Positions 1 through 10,359 of a DNA stretch of 64,000 nucleotides are shown here, piece after piece. A program made the position numbers and the translations under genes. The notes under the pieces were generated by a model. The model saw only the letters and a program-made list of their open reading frames with translations, made no database searches and was not told the DNA's origin. The DNA lies in assembly GCA_015847255.1 (NCBI GenBank), contig JADLZK010005832.1:1-64000 (forward strand). The letters are read 5' to 3'. The number at the start of each line of letters is the position of its first letter. Position 1 is the first letter of the stretch. Origin of the DNA: Hyparrhenia diplandra. Taxonomy: Eukaryota; Streptophyta; Magnoliopsida; Poales; Poaceae.

Positions 1-1627
1 GCACCTTCGTCATTTTTATGGATGTGAGAGTAGTGTGCACATCACCTAAAAATCTTGCAATCAGATAGAAGATGCATGCACGCATGCAACCCACAAAAAC
101 GCGGATACATGCGGCTCAGACGGATGTTGGATGTTTTTCGCCACGTGGCATTCATCACAGTGGGTGCATGGTAGGCATGGTACATACACCCGGGGTGCAC
201 CCATCCGAAAAATAAAGGCCAGGATGAAGAGTTGTCGCAAGCCGTTACAGAGATAAAAAGGGGATGTTCCTTTTTATCTTAGAAATACAACCAAGTTTCA
301 ATTCTTTGTTGATTTCCAAATCTCAAAATTTTTCTAAAAAAATTACACCACGATTATATCGGTGTACAAGGAAATAAGTCCACGAAAATATACTTCCTTC
401 ATCCCAAATTGTAAGTCGTGTGACTTTTTATTCAGAAAAGTTTATGCAAAAATATCATCTTTCTTTTATAGCGTGGCTTTTGCTATTCTTTTCTGTGGTA
501 AGCAATGGATTTGAATGCATTTGAAGGTACTTGTTGGGATAACGTATGGATGTGCACCTGTGTGTTCATAGCTGGTACGAGTGGATGTATTTTCGGGTGT
601 ACATGATGTAGCCTTTTGCGTTCCGGGAAAAGATTTACACGCCGATCGTTGGGTAGAAAAGTAAATGAAGTACGGCAGTGATTGCGGCACTTTTGACTGA
701 CTTTTGGAAATACTTGTCACACCTTTTGTGCTAACGATCGACGAAAGTGTTTGGGTTATAGATTAGTAAGAACAAAATGCCCTACAAATAGAGCATCAGA
801 TTGTGGGCTCACAGCACCCTGCTATCGGCAAGATATATCAGTTAGTTGGACGGCTTAGCAACGAACCCGTATTGATATCACCATGCAATGTAATGGTCAA
901 CAAAGCGATGCTGAAAGCACAAAAGATAGCAACAACTTGGACACCCGTGCGTATCCGCACACAGGCTGAAAGCTTCCGAGAAGCCAATCGAAAAAGGATC
1001 TCATCAGGAACGTGCCTTTCATCATCACGCGCTGAAAAAGACCTGAGGTGGATAACGCAAAAGGATGCCCTGCGACATTCCGGGCAGGCAGCCGCGAGCT
1101 GCCTCGTTGATCCGGCCCAGGTATCCAGCGCCGCATCCAGCCAGCCCCTCGCACGTCACAAATTTATGTAGCCAAAGCAGCGACGACGGTACGCCGCGCA
1201 CGACGACGATCGCGTAATTCCACCGCGGCCTTTACATATCACCACATGCCACTGGACAGACGACAGCTTTGGCAGCTTGCCGGAGAGATCGACGACGGAC
1301 GCCTGATGGAGTCCCGCAGGCCATCAGTTAAGTGCAGCCACTGAGCCACACAGCTAGCCCTGATCCGAGGGGCGATTTCTGGACGAATCCGATGCTATGG
1401 CTGACATTGCACGCACATTCGATCGGATCGGAGGATCACTCACTCATCACTCTGTTAAAAAGCTCAAGTGCGCTGAAATCATCGTCTGTTTCTAATTCAA
1501 GTTTTTCATTCAGAAAAATGTTTGCAAAAAGCAAAAACTCGACCAGGTCATCCGTTATCTCATGTCAAGCAAAGCATATTCCCAGCTAGCAGTATGGACC
1601 AGCACGCCACCACCATCAGGTCAGGTA
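1..1627. other. Intergenic DNA, no gene recognised
   Basis: No coding region with a recognisable protein family is seen. The short open frames overlap on both strands and look random. Near 392-450 there is a half of a Stowaway-like end (a cttccttcatccc-type start followed by a stretch typical of these elements) without a matching opposite end, so it is probably a degenerate MITE. Confidence 0.5.
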
Positions 1628-1872
1628 CTCCCTCCATCCCAAAAATAAAAGGCGTTTTGAGTTTTAGATTACAAGTTCACTCTCGATTTGCAAGAAAAAT
1701 ACGTGAAAAGATTTTAAATCTCCAAATAAATTTGTTAAAAAAACTAGACCAAAAGATAACTTCCAATGATAAATAGTATGTAATATAAATATTAATCCTA
1801 TTTTAATATATAATTGTTGGCAAAATGTTTTACCGGGAAGAAAACATCTTTTTATTGAGACGAGGGAGGGAG
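1628..1872. mobile_element. Stowaway-type MITE
   Basis: The left end reads ctccctccatccc and the right end, reverse-complemented, reads ctccctccctcgtc. Both ends are flanked by the dinucleotide TA (1626-1627 and 1873-1874), the target duplication expected of Stowaway (Tc1/mariner-like) MITEs. The interior is AT-rich and non-coding, and the length of about 245 bp fits the family. Confidence 0.8.
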
Positions 1873-4637
1873 TATGTATGCATGGCGAGCTGGGGATTGG
1901 ATCTCCTAACTGCATAACAAACCTACACTTGAGTCATGATTGCGTTGCGTCTGGCCGAGCAGTACCATCAACGGTAAACAAAGCGCGGGCGCGCGCACAC
2001 ACACACACAGAGGACAGAGCCAACAGCGGCAAAAAAGATTCCCTTGGCCGCAAACAATGGCACAACAGGCAGGCAGCGGCGGTGCGTTCTGTCCGTTCAC
2101 AGCTTCCCGGAGGATTTTTGATTTGGCTGCCCAACCTGTCGGGAGGGACCTTCAAGGCAGCAGGATGATCGCGCGATGCTGTTTGTTTGGGGCGTGCACC
2201 CCCACATGGCTGCCGCTGCCGCCCCGGAAGCGTCGCTATCATATCCGCATACGTGTGCGCGCACGGAGGAACGAATAGAGCTGTGTTGCTCTGCTTCCGC
2301 TACTGGTCGATCGCAGCAGCGCCAGCGGCTGCCGGTCGACCGGGACCGGGGTCTCGATAAGTCACCTGCGGCTGGCTCTACATGCCCTGAAAACAAAACT
2401 TCGCAGGCTGGCTCCTCAGCAGTATTTTGCTGTCTTGGTTTTACAACTAGCCATATGGATGGAGGAGTATATATGTAATATGAGCAAAAATACCTTACTG
2501 CTACGTACATAGGCCTTGCTGGGCAAATAAACCCCTGAATGTAGTCGTGTTTGAGGAACTGCCGCTAGAAAACAAGGAACAAGGAGGAGGATGCTTTTTT
2601 GACGGAACCAACCTCCTGCATTGCTGTGAAATCCAGCGGCTGATCAGCGTGCAGCGCTGCATACAATCCAGCCAACTTGTGGAGTGGGGCAATTGCGGCC
2701 ATGCATGCATTGAGCTAGCGTGGCTGACGGACTATGGAGACGACTGGGAGCAGAAGGAAGGAACGAGTCGAGAGATGGCACCGGACCGTCGGCTAGTGAT
2801 AGGGGTTGATTGGTTTTAATAGCTAGTTGTAATGCCCGGGCGGCTATGTGTACTCAATATGGGCGTTCCAGTGTAGTATGGGTCAGCGGACGGCGAGCCT
2901 GGGAACTGCTTGCTTTCCCCTGCTGCTACCTGTGCCTGCTGGAGTACTGAACAGAGGCGGCAGGCAACAGCACCGACGTTGGCAGACAATGCTATCCCTT
3001 TTAATGAGTCGAAACACGCATGGCCAAGGTAGAAATCAAGCGATATTTACCAGCACTAGCAAGCAACGACGACTTATTTACGTAATAAAAAGATGAAGTA
3101 ACATACGTGAACCAATGTCGGCTGTTGTTTTGAAGTTTCGGACGCGTAGGTGGGCATCTAGGCTTCGGACGGCAGCGTTTTGTGTTTGAAGCTGTTGGCT
3201 GCCTGGGTGTCATGCACGCACGCTCACCGTTACACGAGTCTTCGCTCGCCATGTTCCGCGCATGCTGAGATGCGCGACCATGAGTCCCTTCAAGGACAAC
3301 CAGAACCTGCAGGCGCCCGCCCACGGGAGCACCCCCACAGGCCACAAGCAAGCCACAAGCAGGTCGGTGGTTGGTCTGGTGGTTTCGCCCATTCACACCC
3401 ACACTGGCTACCTCACGTACACGTACACCCTGTGATTCTGTGAACGTGCACTGATGATGGATCATTGGCGCGCCGGTAACGTGCGTGTGTGTTTGTTTGA
3501 TGGCCTCCCGTGTGGGCTTGTGCTGTTCGTCCATTCTTTTATGCGCTAGCTTTCATGTGCGCTGTGGACCGACAAACCTGATCCTGTTCCATATCCAATC
3601 AGTTGTTCGGTGTACATGGAGTTCATTCATTCAGACTAACAAATAAAGCAGGGTGATCGTCGGTGATCCTAGCAAACAGTTGAGCCCATTACTGGAGAGT
3701 TGATTACATATAAGACTGTACTGCCCTCTGAGCTTCCGAATTCTGAAGGTTCCGCAAAGCCCGAACGACTTTCAGGCTGTCACCCAGCTTTCCAGCTTAG
3801 TTTTGTCTCGCCAAAGCGTCGAATCGTTAAACGAATAGGTCAGTTACCGTAGTTGAAACTAAAATTGGACTTGTGACGACACCGTGCATCAGCATCACTA
3901 AGAAAAAAGATCCACATGGACGACGATAAGGCAGGATCAGGAGGCGGAGCGACACCGAGTCACACACACAGACAAGGCCCATGCGCGCGCGGCGGGCGGC
4001 CGAGCGCGGCGCGGGCGGCGACACGACGGAACGCGCGCGACCTCCCTCCCGGCCCAGATTAGCCAAGGCGATGGGCAATCCGCCTCAGGGAACCGCGCCG
4101 CAATCCAGGCCGCACCTCAGGTCCACACTCCACACAGTTAACGCGCTGCCGCCAGCGGTGCATGCCGCTCGCCGTCACGCTCCCTGAGAAGCAGGCTAAG
4201 CGGCTAAGCACGCTAGAGCCTGCTACAGCAGGGCGTTCTGCTCCTGGACCCTGCCGAGTGCGGAGCCATGTGCGCGTGGAGTTGGCACCTCGCCGCTCCC
4301 AGCGCCGGGACCCCGCGCCACGCCCACGACACGCGAGCAGTTATACGTGCGCCGTGCCCGTGCGCGCGCGGCCGAGGGCGCTCGCATGTGCGCCCGACAG
4401 TGATTTTGGTCTCCAATTAACTGCCGGTGGGACGGCGGTGGTCTCTCTCTCTCGCGACGCCGCCTGCGGCCGCTGGCCGTGGCCGCGGCCATAGGGCACG
4501 CCGCTCAGGCCACCGTGGCCCGCGCCTATTTCGTTTTCTGCTTTTATGGCTCCCTCTCACCAAATCGCAGAGAAATTTACATACACGCACGGCTCGAGTC
4601 TCGCAGATCTCGCCACCGGCGCTTTGCTTTGCCCGGC
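1873..4637. other. Intergenic DNA with CA microsatellite
   Basis: No supported gene. A short (CA)n tract lies at about 1995-2009 in a purine/pyrimidine alternating stretch. GC content rises from about 3,950 towards 4,500, which is the proximal promoter side of the expansin relic that follows. Confidence 0.45.
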
Positions 4638-4645
4638 TATAAATA
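4638..4645 (+). promoter_or_regulatory. TATA box of the expansin relic
   Basis: A perfect TATAAATA lies about 190 bases before the ATG at 4827, in the right orientation. The spacing allows a 5' leader of about 150 bases. It suggests the locus was once a complete gene rather than a retrocopy, which agrees with its retained introns. Confidence 0.6.
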
Positions 4646-4826
4646 GTTGGGCGCTGGGGAGGGCAAATCCTACCTCACTGCCAAACCTAGCCATTAGTTA
4701 AGTTGGTAGCACAAGCCAAGCTAAGCTTTAGATACTCCCTCATCTTCTTCTTCCCCGCGAAGCGGGCAGCCGGACTGACAGGGAAATAGCAAGAAGCTGG
4801 CGCTTCGGAGTCCGGAGCGCCCAGCA

Positions 4827-6299
4827 ATGGCTGCATTGCTGCCGGTGCTGTTTTCCTCCCTGCTCGGCCCTCCTCCTCGCCCGGGAAATGCCGCGGCCGC
4901 CGGCTTTGCGGCGGGTGGCGAGCGCGCACGCCACGCCCTACGGCGGCGGCGACGCGTCCGGCACAATGGGTGAGCCGTCTTCGGAACCGACCGTGTCCTG
5001 CCTCCGCACGCCGCGCCGGCAAAGATCAGTGTCGAAACTCGGTGTCGCCGCCGCGTCGTTCGATCATCGTCGGCTGGCTCGATCAGCAAATAAAAGAAAA
5101 CGCGACTGACTGACCGTTGTTCTTCGTCTCTTCTTCTCTCTCTCTGTGCACGGCCGGACGACGACAGGCGGCGCGCGTGCGGATCACGCAACCTGTACAG
5201 CACGCACGGCGCACGAACACACGGCGGCGCTGAGCACGGCTGCCCGTCAACGACGGGCGCGTGCGTGCGGGTCCTGCTACGAGCTGCGGTGCGACTTAAC
5301 GCCGGCAAGTCGTGCCTGCCGGGCACCATCACTGTCACGTCACGGGCCAAGCACTACTTCTGCCCGCAAACTACGGCCTCGCAGCGACGACGGCGGCTGG
5401 TGCGCAAACCCGCCAAGGTCAGTAACCCGCACATCGACGTGGCCGAGCCGGCGTTCCCTCCTCCACATCGCGCAAGCAGTACCGCGCCGGCATCGTCGTC
5501 CCGTCGCGTTCAGGAGGGTACGTAACGCGTAACGTACGACGGCGACGCTGGCCGGGCAAGCACACTCCACCAGTTCAGTTCAGTTGCTTGCCCTTCACGT
5601 AGCCATGCGCTGGCTGTGCTGGACAGCACATGTGTGCTGCTGGGCACGACGACGACGCGCCCAGCGTGGTCACGCCGCTTGCGCGCACACACACATGCAC
5701 GTGATGATGGATGCCTTTGTGCCCAAGTGTCGTACCACGACGCACTTACAATTGAGCCAAATATCGCGTCGGACGCTCGGTTCGAAGGTTGGTGGGCCCC
5801 CACCCCTAGCTCCGGCCCATTAGTTCCGTGGACCACCCCTGCAGATTTTGTGTTTGCATGTGAAACTGACTGGCCCATTAGTACCGATCTATTATTATTT
5901 ATTTTTGTCTCATTTATTTATTTATTTCATTATTTATTACACATGCTGAGCCTCGACGATTATAACACTGATCGCATGCAGAGTGCCGTGCGTGAAGAAG
6001 CGGTGCGGCATCCGGTTCACTCATCATCAACGGGCACGTAATTTCCAACCTGGTGCTGGTGACCAACGTGGCGGGCGCCGGCGACGTGCGGTCCGTCTCC
6101 CCCATCCGCCTGCGGTCCGCGGCGCGTTTCCCGTCCCGGAACTGTGGCCAGAACTGGCAGAACAACGCGAACCTTCGACGGGGCGAGGCGCCTCGTTCAG
6201 GTCACCTCCAGCGACGGCACCGTCACCAGCAAACGCCGTCCCGCCGGTGGCAGTTCGGCCAGACCTTCGAGGGCGCCCAGTTGGATCCAGTTCTACTGA
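4827..6299 (+). pseudogene. Alpha-expansin (EXPA) pseudogene
   Basis: Expansins loosen plant cell walls without hydrolysis. The pieces of an EXPA protein occur in order: an ATG (4827) with a hydrophobic signal-like start, then HATPYGGGDASGTMG before an intron (4970-5167), then TAALSTA, CGSCYELRC, ITVTSRAKHYFCP and DDGGWC in exon 2. A second intron (5518-5981) follows, then VPCVKKRCGIRFT, LVLVTNVAGAGDVRSV, NCGQNWQNN and WQFGQTFEGAQ in exon 3. Intron positions match the usual EXPA pattern. The pieces lie in different frames: the start and HATPY are out of phase, exon 2 changes frame at least twice and exon 3 at least once. No continuous expansin can be read. The retained introns argue for a decayed gene and not a processed copy. 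Recent decay is inferred from how well the motifs survive. Sequencing error is the alternative, but the number of breaks makes it less likely. Confidence 0.8.
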
Positions 6300-7404
6300 T
6301 CGATGAACGCCGCTTTCTCCGGCCGGTTATATTGAAGGAAGGGGAGAGGATTTGGCTTTTGGCTTTGCGTGCTATGCTGAGGCTGTAATTCAGCACCCGC
6401 CTAGCGTTGTTTTTCCTTTTAATTCTCTGGTGGTGGTGGCGGGATTATGGGTGGACTAAAAGATTGGATCAGCGCCCTAGTACTAATAGTACTTGAGTGC
6501 TGCATTCGCATCTTCCATCGTCTCATCAAGCTCTACGTGTAAATAAGATAAAAATATAAATGAAAAGATCATAAAAAATAATTGTTAAATGTATTAAAAA
6601 TAATTGTTAAACATACATTTATAGTCTGAATGTAACGTATCATTAAAGCCAGCCTCAATGGAGTTTTTATGGACATTAATTACCAAAGTGGATGTGACAC
6701 CGCATTAATGATAAGAGAGATGATAAAGAGTTTTATGGGAGTAGAGAGAGTTTCATCTGTACTTTTCTAAAATCTGAATGTGTTGCAAACTGTAACATAA
6801 AATCCCTGTTAAAACGGACCTTATACGAGTAGTGCTGGCACTGGTGGGAGGGAAGACGATTTGGAGCGGAGCAGTGCGCGTGGCGGACAGGAGATCGACG
6901 CGCGCAGCGGATGGGAGATCAACGCTGTGCCCTATCACTGATCAACGTTGTGCCCTATCACTGGTAGCTGAGATAGGCTATCACCTGCACTATCTAGCTC
7001 CAGCTCTGGGGGACTTGGGCCTCTTCGTTTTGGGCTGGAAAAATAGAGGGGTTGGGGGGGGGGTGGGGGCGGTGGGTACTAGTATTCATGGGCCGAAGAC
7101 TAGGGCACATGCCCTAGAGGCCTGGGCTGTGAGTCCGCCCGTACCGCCCATCTTTACTTGGTTTGAGAGAAGGGGAAGGGCTACATGGCAAAGGCTCCCT
7201 GGTTTCCTAGATGGCAATGGTGACGGGATGATCTCAGTTGGTTGACCTGATTTTCATTCATTTCAGATGTGCCAACAGCTGTTAGGTTTCAACTGTTTTT
7301 TTATGAAATGTTAGGTTTCTACTTACGATCATATATGTCGTGCAATTACGTTGGTGACCAGAGTTCAATTAGATATCTATACGCATACATATGGGGGCAC
7401 ACTA
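6300..7404. other. Intergenic spacer
   Basis: No gene recognised. An AT-rich stretch at about 6,540-6,625 repeats the core aaaaaataattgttaaa twice. A long G-tract (about 7,050-7,075) could form a G-quadruplex. The left part also contains MITE-like sequence at about 6,640-6,830, but no clean inverted ends or target duplication were found. Confidence 0.4.
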
Positions 7405-8547
7405 GCGCCCATACGTCCGGACGTGGGCGTGCATCCGGACGCCCGCCTCTGCCGTGCCTTCGTGGCCCACTGGGCATGCCACACCTGCCCCCCCGCCCCC
7501 CATCGCCCACCGACCATGGCACCCAGCGCAGCCATGCCAGCCATGAGGGGAGCTCGAGCTGGACCTCGGCTCTACCATGGCAACAACATGTAGCAGGGAA
7601 AAAGGTGGGAGAAGAGCAACACCCGATCTACTTTTAAAACAGTAAGGGATCAACAGGTGAAACATACACACAAAGGTAGTAGTTGGAACACTTGAAACTA
7701 AAATATAAAACACTAGAAAAACACACTCGATCTACTTTTGAAAAAAGAAAAACAACAATTGAAACATAGGACTAAAACTGGTCGAAACACTTAAACATCC
7801 CTTCGAAACATCAATGAAATATATCTCTAAAACATGTCAAAACACTCGATCTACTTTTACAACAACGGAAATCAACAGTTAAAACATAGGACTGAAACTA
7901 GTTGAAACACTTCAAACATGCCTTCTGAAACATCGACGAAACAAGTCTCTAAAACATCTGAAATAACTGAAACAAAAAAATTGAAACATTGGGGGGATTG
8001 AATCATTGGTGCCTTGTCGTGCCTGCCTTCTCCTGCCGCGCGTCTCCCTTTCCCCGCCCGGATCCATCGAGTTGGAGCTCCCCTCCACCATGGGCAGCAG
8101 CGGTGAGCTTCGTCTCCTCCATGGCCGACCGTGGGCCGGAGCTCCTCTTCTCCATGGCCGACTGCGTCTCCGGCCAGCAGCCCTCCCTCCCCGACCGCAT
8201 CTCCGTCCGGTGAGCCCCGCTGTCACGGGCAAGCACTGCCTCCGCGACACAAACCTACCCTTCTCTGCGCGTGGCGGCTATGGCTCGTGATGCGCAGCTA
8301 GGGGAGGTAGCGCCGTCGCGGCAAGTCGCGGGCAGCGGAGAAGAGAGCAGCAAGGAGGACGAGGAGGGCGCAGGGGGCGGCACGCACGAGGGGAACGGGA
8401 AGATGCGGTGGCGCTTTATCGAGTAGAAAATGTTGCGGTAGCTTGCGGAGAAGAAGAAATTGTTGGGGGGGGGCGACGGTAATGGATAACGATGTAGTCT
8501 TAGATGGGCTGGGCCGGCGACGGAGTGTTCGATGCGCCCAGACGTCC
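7405..8547. repeat. Unclassified repeat, similar ends in direct orientation
   Basis: The stretch begins with gcgcccatacgtcc (7405-7418) and ends with gcgcccagacgtcc (8534-8547), one mismatch, same orientation. Between them lies a degenerate repeated block (about 7,640-7,990) with recurring words such as gaaacac and cgatctactttt, followed by a GC-rich block. No transposase or reverse transcriptase fragment is visible. It may be a non-autonomous element of unknown class, and the boundaries are tentative. Confidence 0.35.
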
Positions 8548-8642
8548 ACAGTAAACGGTTACCACATACATACTAAGCACACCTAGTCAGCCCAGGATAC
8601 ATTTTCACATCTCCAGCAGCCCATGGAGCCTGAACAATCTTT

Positions 8643-8741
8643 AGGGGTTGTTTGGTTTCAAATCATGAGACGGTCAAGTGGCTAAAAATGAATGACTTAA
8701 GTCATGAAGTTCAGGGGTTGTTTGGTTTCAAGTCATGAGAC
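8643..8741. repeat. Direct repeat with MITE-like start
   Basis: The phrase ggggttgtttggtttcaa followed by tcatgaga occurs twice (from 8643 and from 8714). GGGGTTGTTTGGTTT is the kind of end found on PIF/Tourist-like and hAT-like MITEs of grasses. No matching opposite terminus was identified, so this is probably the remnant of one or two overlapping MITE ends. Confidence 0.4.
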
Positions 8742-9165
8742 AGTAGTGGTTGTTTTATAAATCATAACTGGTTTGGTTGCAAGTGACTTATAAGTTTAAG
8801 AAAATAGATGACTTATAGAAGGATACACATCCGGCCACGACTACGATCGAGCCCCCGAAAGTGTTCGCGGTGCACGGCCTGTCAAATCTCCGCAACACTG
8901 GGGAAGCAGCGGCCACATCTCCGTCCATCGCCGCACCATACTTGTCAACTGCCGGCCGCTGGGAGCAACCTACATTGGAGCTCAAGCCTCTCGCCAATAG
9001 AGCCCCTCCTGATATTTCTAAACATATACATGCAGAGGACGAAACATGTACATCAACAAAGCCAAACATGGCAGACTTCACAAGATGAAGAGCTGGGCAA
9101 CTGTAAAGGATCAATCGCACTCGAGGTCGCAAGGAAATGCTATTCCCATTTCCCAGAAGCAATAT

Positions 9166-9253
9166 GAACTGTGATGGTATTTTACACAATCAAGCCTATC
9201 ATGTCCCAAAGGCGATTTGAACTGTGACAGTATTTGTACACAATCAAGCCTGC
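9166..9253 (-). repeat. Tandem repeat in the MDN1 3' UTR region
   Basis: Two units of about 53 bp share gaactgtga, then gtatttt or gtatttg, then tacacaatcaagcct, starting at 9166 and 9219. They lie 110-200 bases downstream of the MDN1 stop codon (9365-9367), so they are probably transcribed in its 3' untranslated region. Confidence 0.55.
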
Positions 9254-9364
9254 GATAACAGAGTTATCCAGGCCCAAGCAAATATAAAAGCTCGAATGTA
9301 GTTTGCTGTACAGCTAAATGTGTGGCACTACTCGGCAAAATTTGGTTGGCTAACGTCCCAAGGA

Positions 9365-10359
9365 TCACTCGTTGGCACTCTGCATGAGCTCAAACCACTG
9401 CATAGTAGAAAAGAGGTCATCAGTAGGGCAACCATTTGTTAATTCAAAAGAGATCACTAAAAGAGCTAAATTGCTAGGAGTAATTCACACCTGTCTAATC
9501 AGGTCGGCCAATGTGCGAGGAAGAGCTTCAATGTTCTGTAGCATAACATAATACGGGAACGGAAAGGAATCCATGTATTTTTTCAGCTCTACCTTCTCCC
9601 CCACTTTAAAGCATGCTTCCATCAGATTAATAATAGAATCCTCGGGGTTATCCAGGAGCACATATGCGACCATCCTCTTTCGATTTAGAACATCTCTAAC
9701 ATGGCGCCTCAAGTTTTCCTGCTAGGGAGCCAACTTCAGAACCCAAAAGGAAAGGAGGGCATATGAGCTGCAGCCAAAACCGACTGACAAAAATAGTTAC
9801 CTTTTCATGGAACTTTCCATCAGATATTATCAGTATCAGTTGCTGCAGAGGATTTTGCCCTGATGGGGTGCGTGCCCGTGCAACGGCAGTATCGAGCATA
9901 GCATTCAGATGCGTCAATAGATCAGACACCGGTTGATCCTCAATTTTGTTATCTTGCTCAAAGGACAAACTAGAGATCATCTGAAACGGGAGCATGAAAA
10001 TACATAGCAATAATTATACAAACTTACAAGCATACAATGAAGATAAGAGAATCATACTGTAGATTTCGTTAACTTACATTCACTCCAGCTTCACCATTGA
10101 AGATCTGATCAAAATCATGTAGCACTCTAACATTCCCCTTCTTTCCAAAACTTGCAACTGCAAATTGTCCAACCTCAAGCTGTGACATAGCACGGCATAC
10201 AGTAACTAATGCCTCGATAGCAAATTTTCCACATTTGCCCTCAGACATACTTCTTGAGTCATCAACAGCAATAACCACTTGGTAATTCCGTTTATTAGGC
10301 TTAGTTCGGCGCAACCATATCTTGTCTCTGCGGAAATGACTCGCAATATACGGAATGAC
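9365..10359 (-). other. MDN1: MDN1 exons 63-66, MIDAS (vWA) domain
   Basis: Exons: 10078-10359, 9801-9980, 9491-9718, 9365-9397. The metal-ion-dependent adhesion site is DDSRSMSE (DxSxS pattern) in QVVIAVDDSRSMSE. A second metal-site segment, LILIISDGKFHEK, follows. In midasin this domain binds the UBL domains of Ytm1/WDR12 and Rsa4/NLE1. The last exons read SFPFPYYVMLQN, then TLADLIRQ, WFELMQSANE and stop. All phases agree. Confidence 0.93.

Noticed and set aside
803..1171. Open frame of 122 codons on the plus strand
   Set aside because: No family resemblance, overlapped by a frame on the other strand, no promoter or intron context.
2097..2510. Open frame of 137 codons on the minus strand in a GC-rich stretch
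   Set aside because: Several overlapping frames on both strands are equally open here; composition explains them.
4721..5350. 209-codon minus-strand open frame
   Set aside because: It is antisense to the expansin relic and reflects high GC; the protein is Arg/Pro-rich with no known domain.
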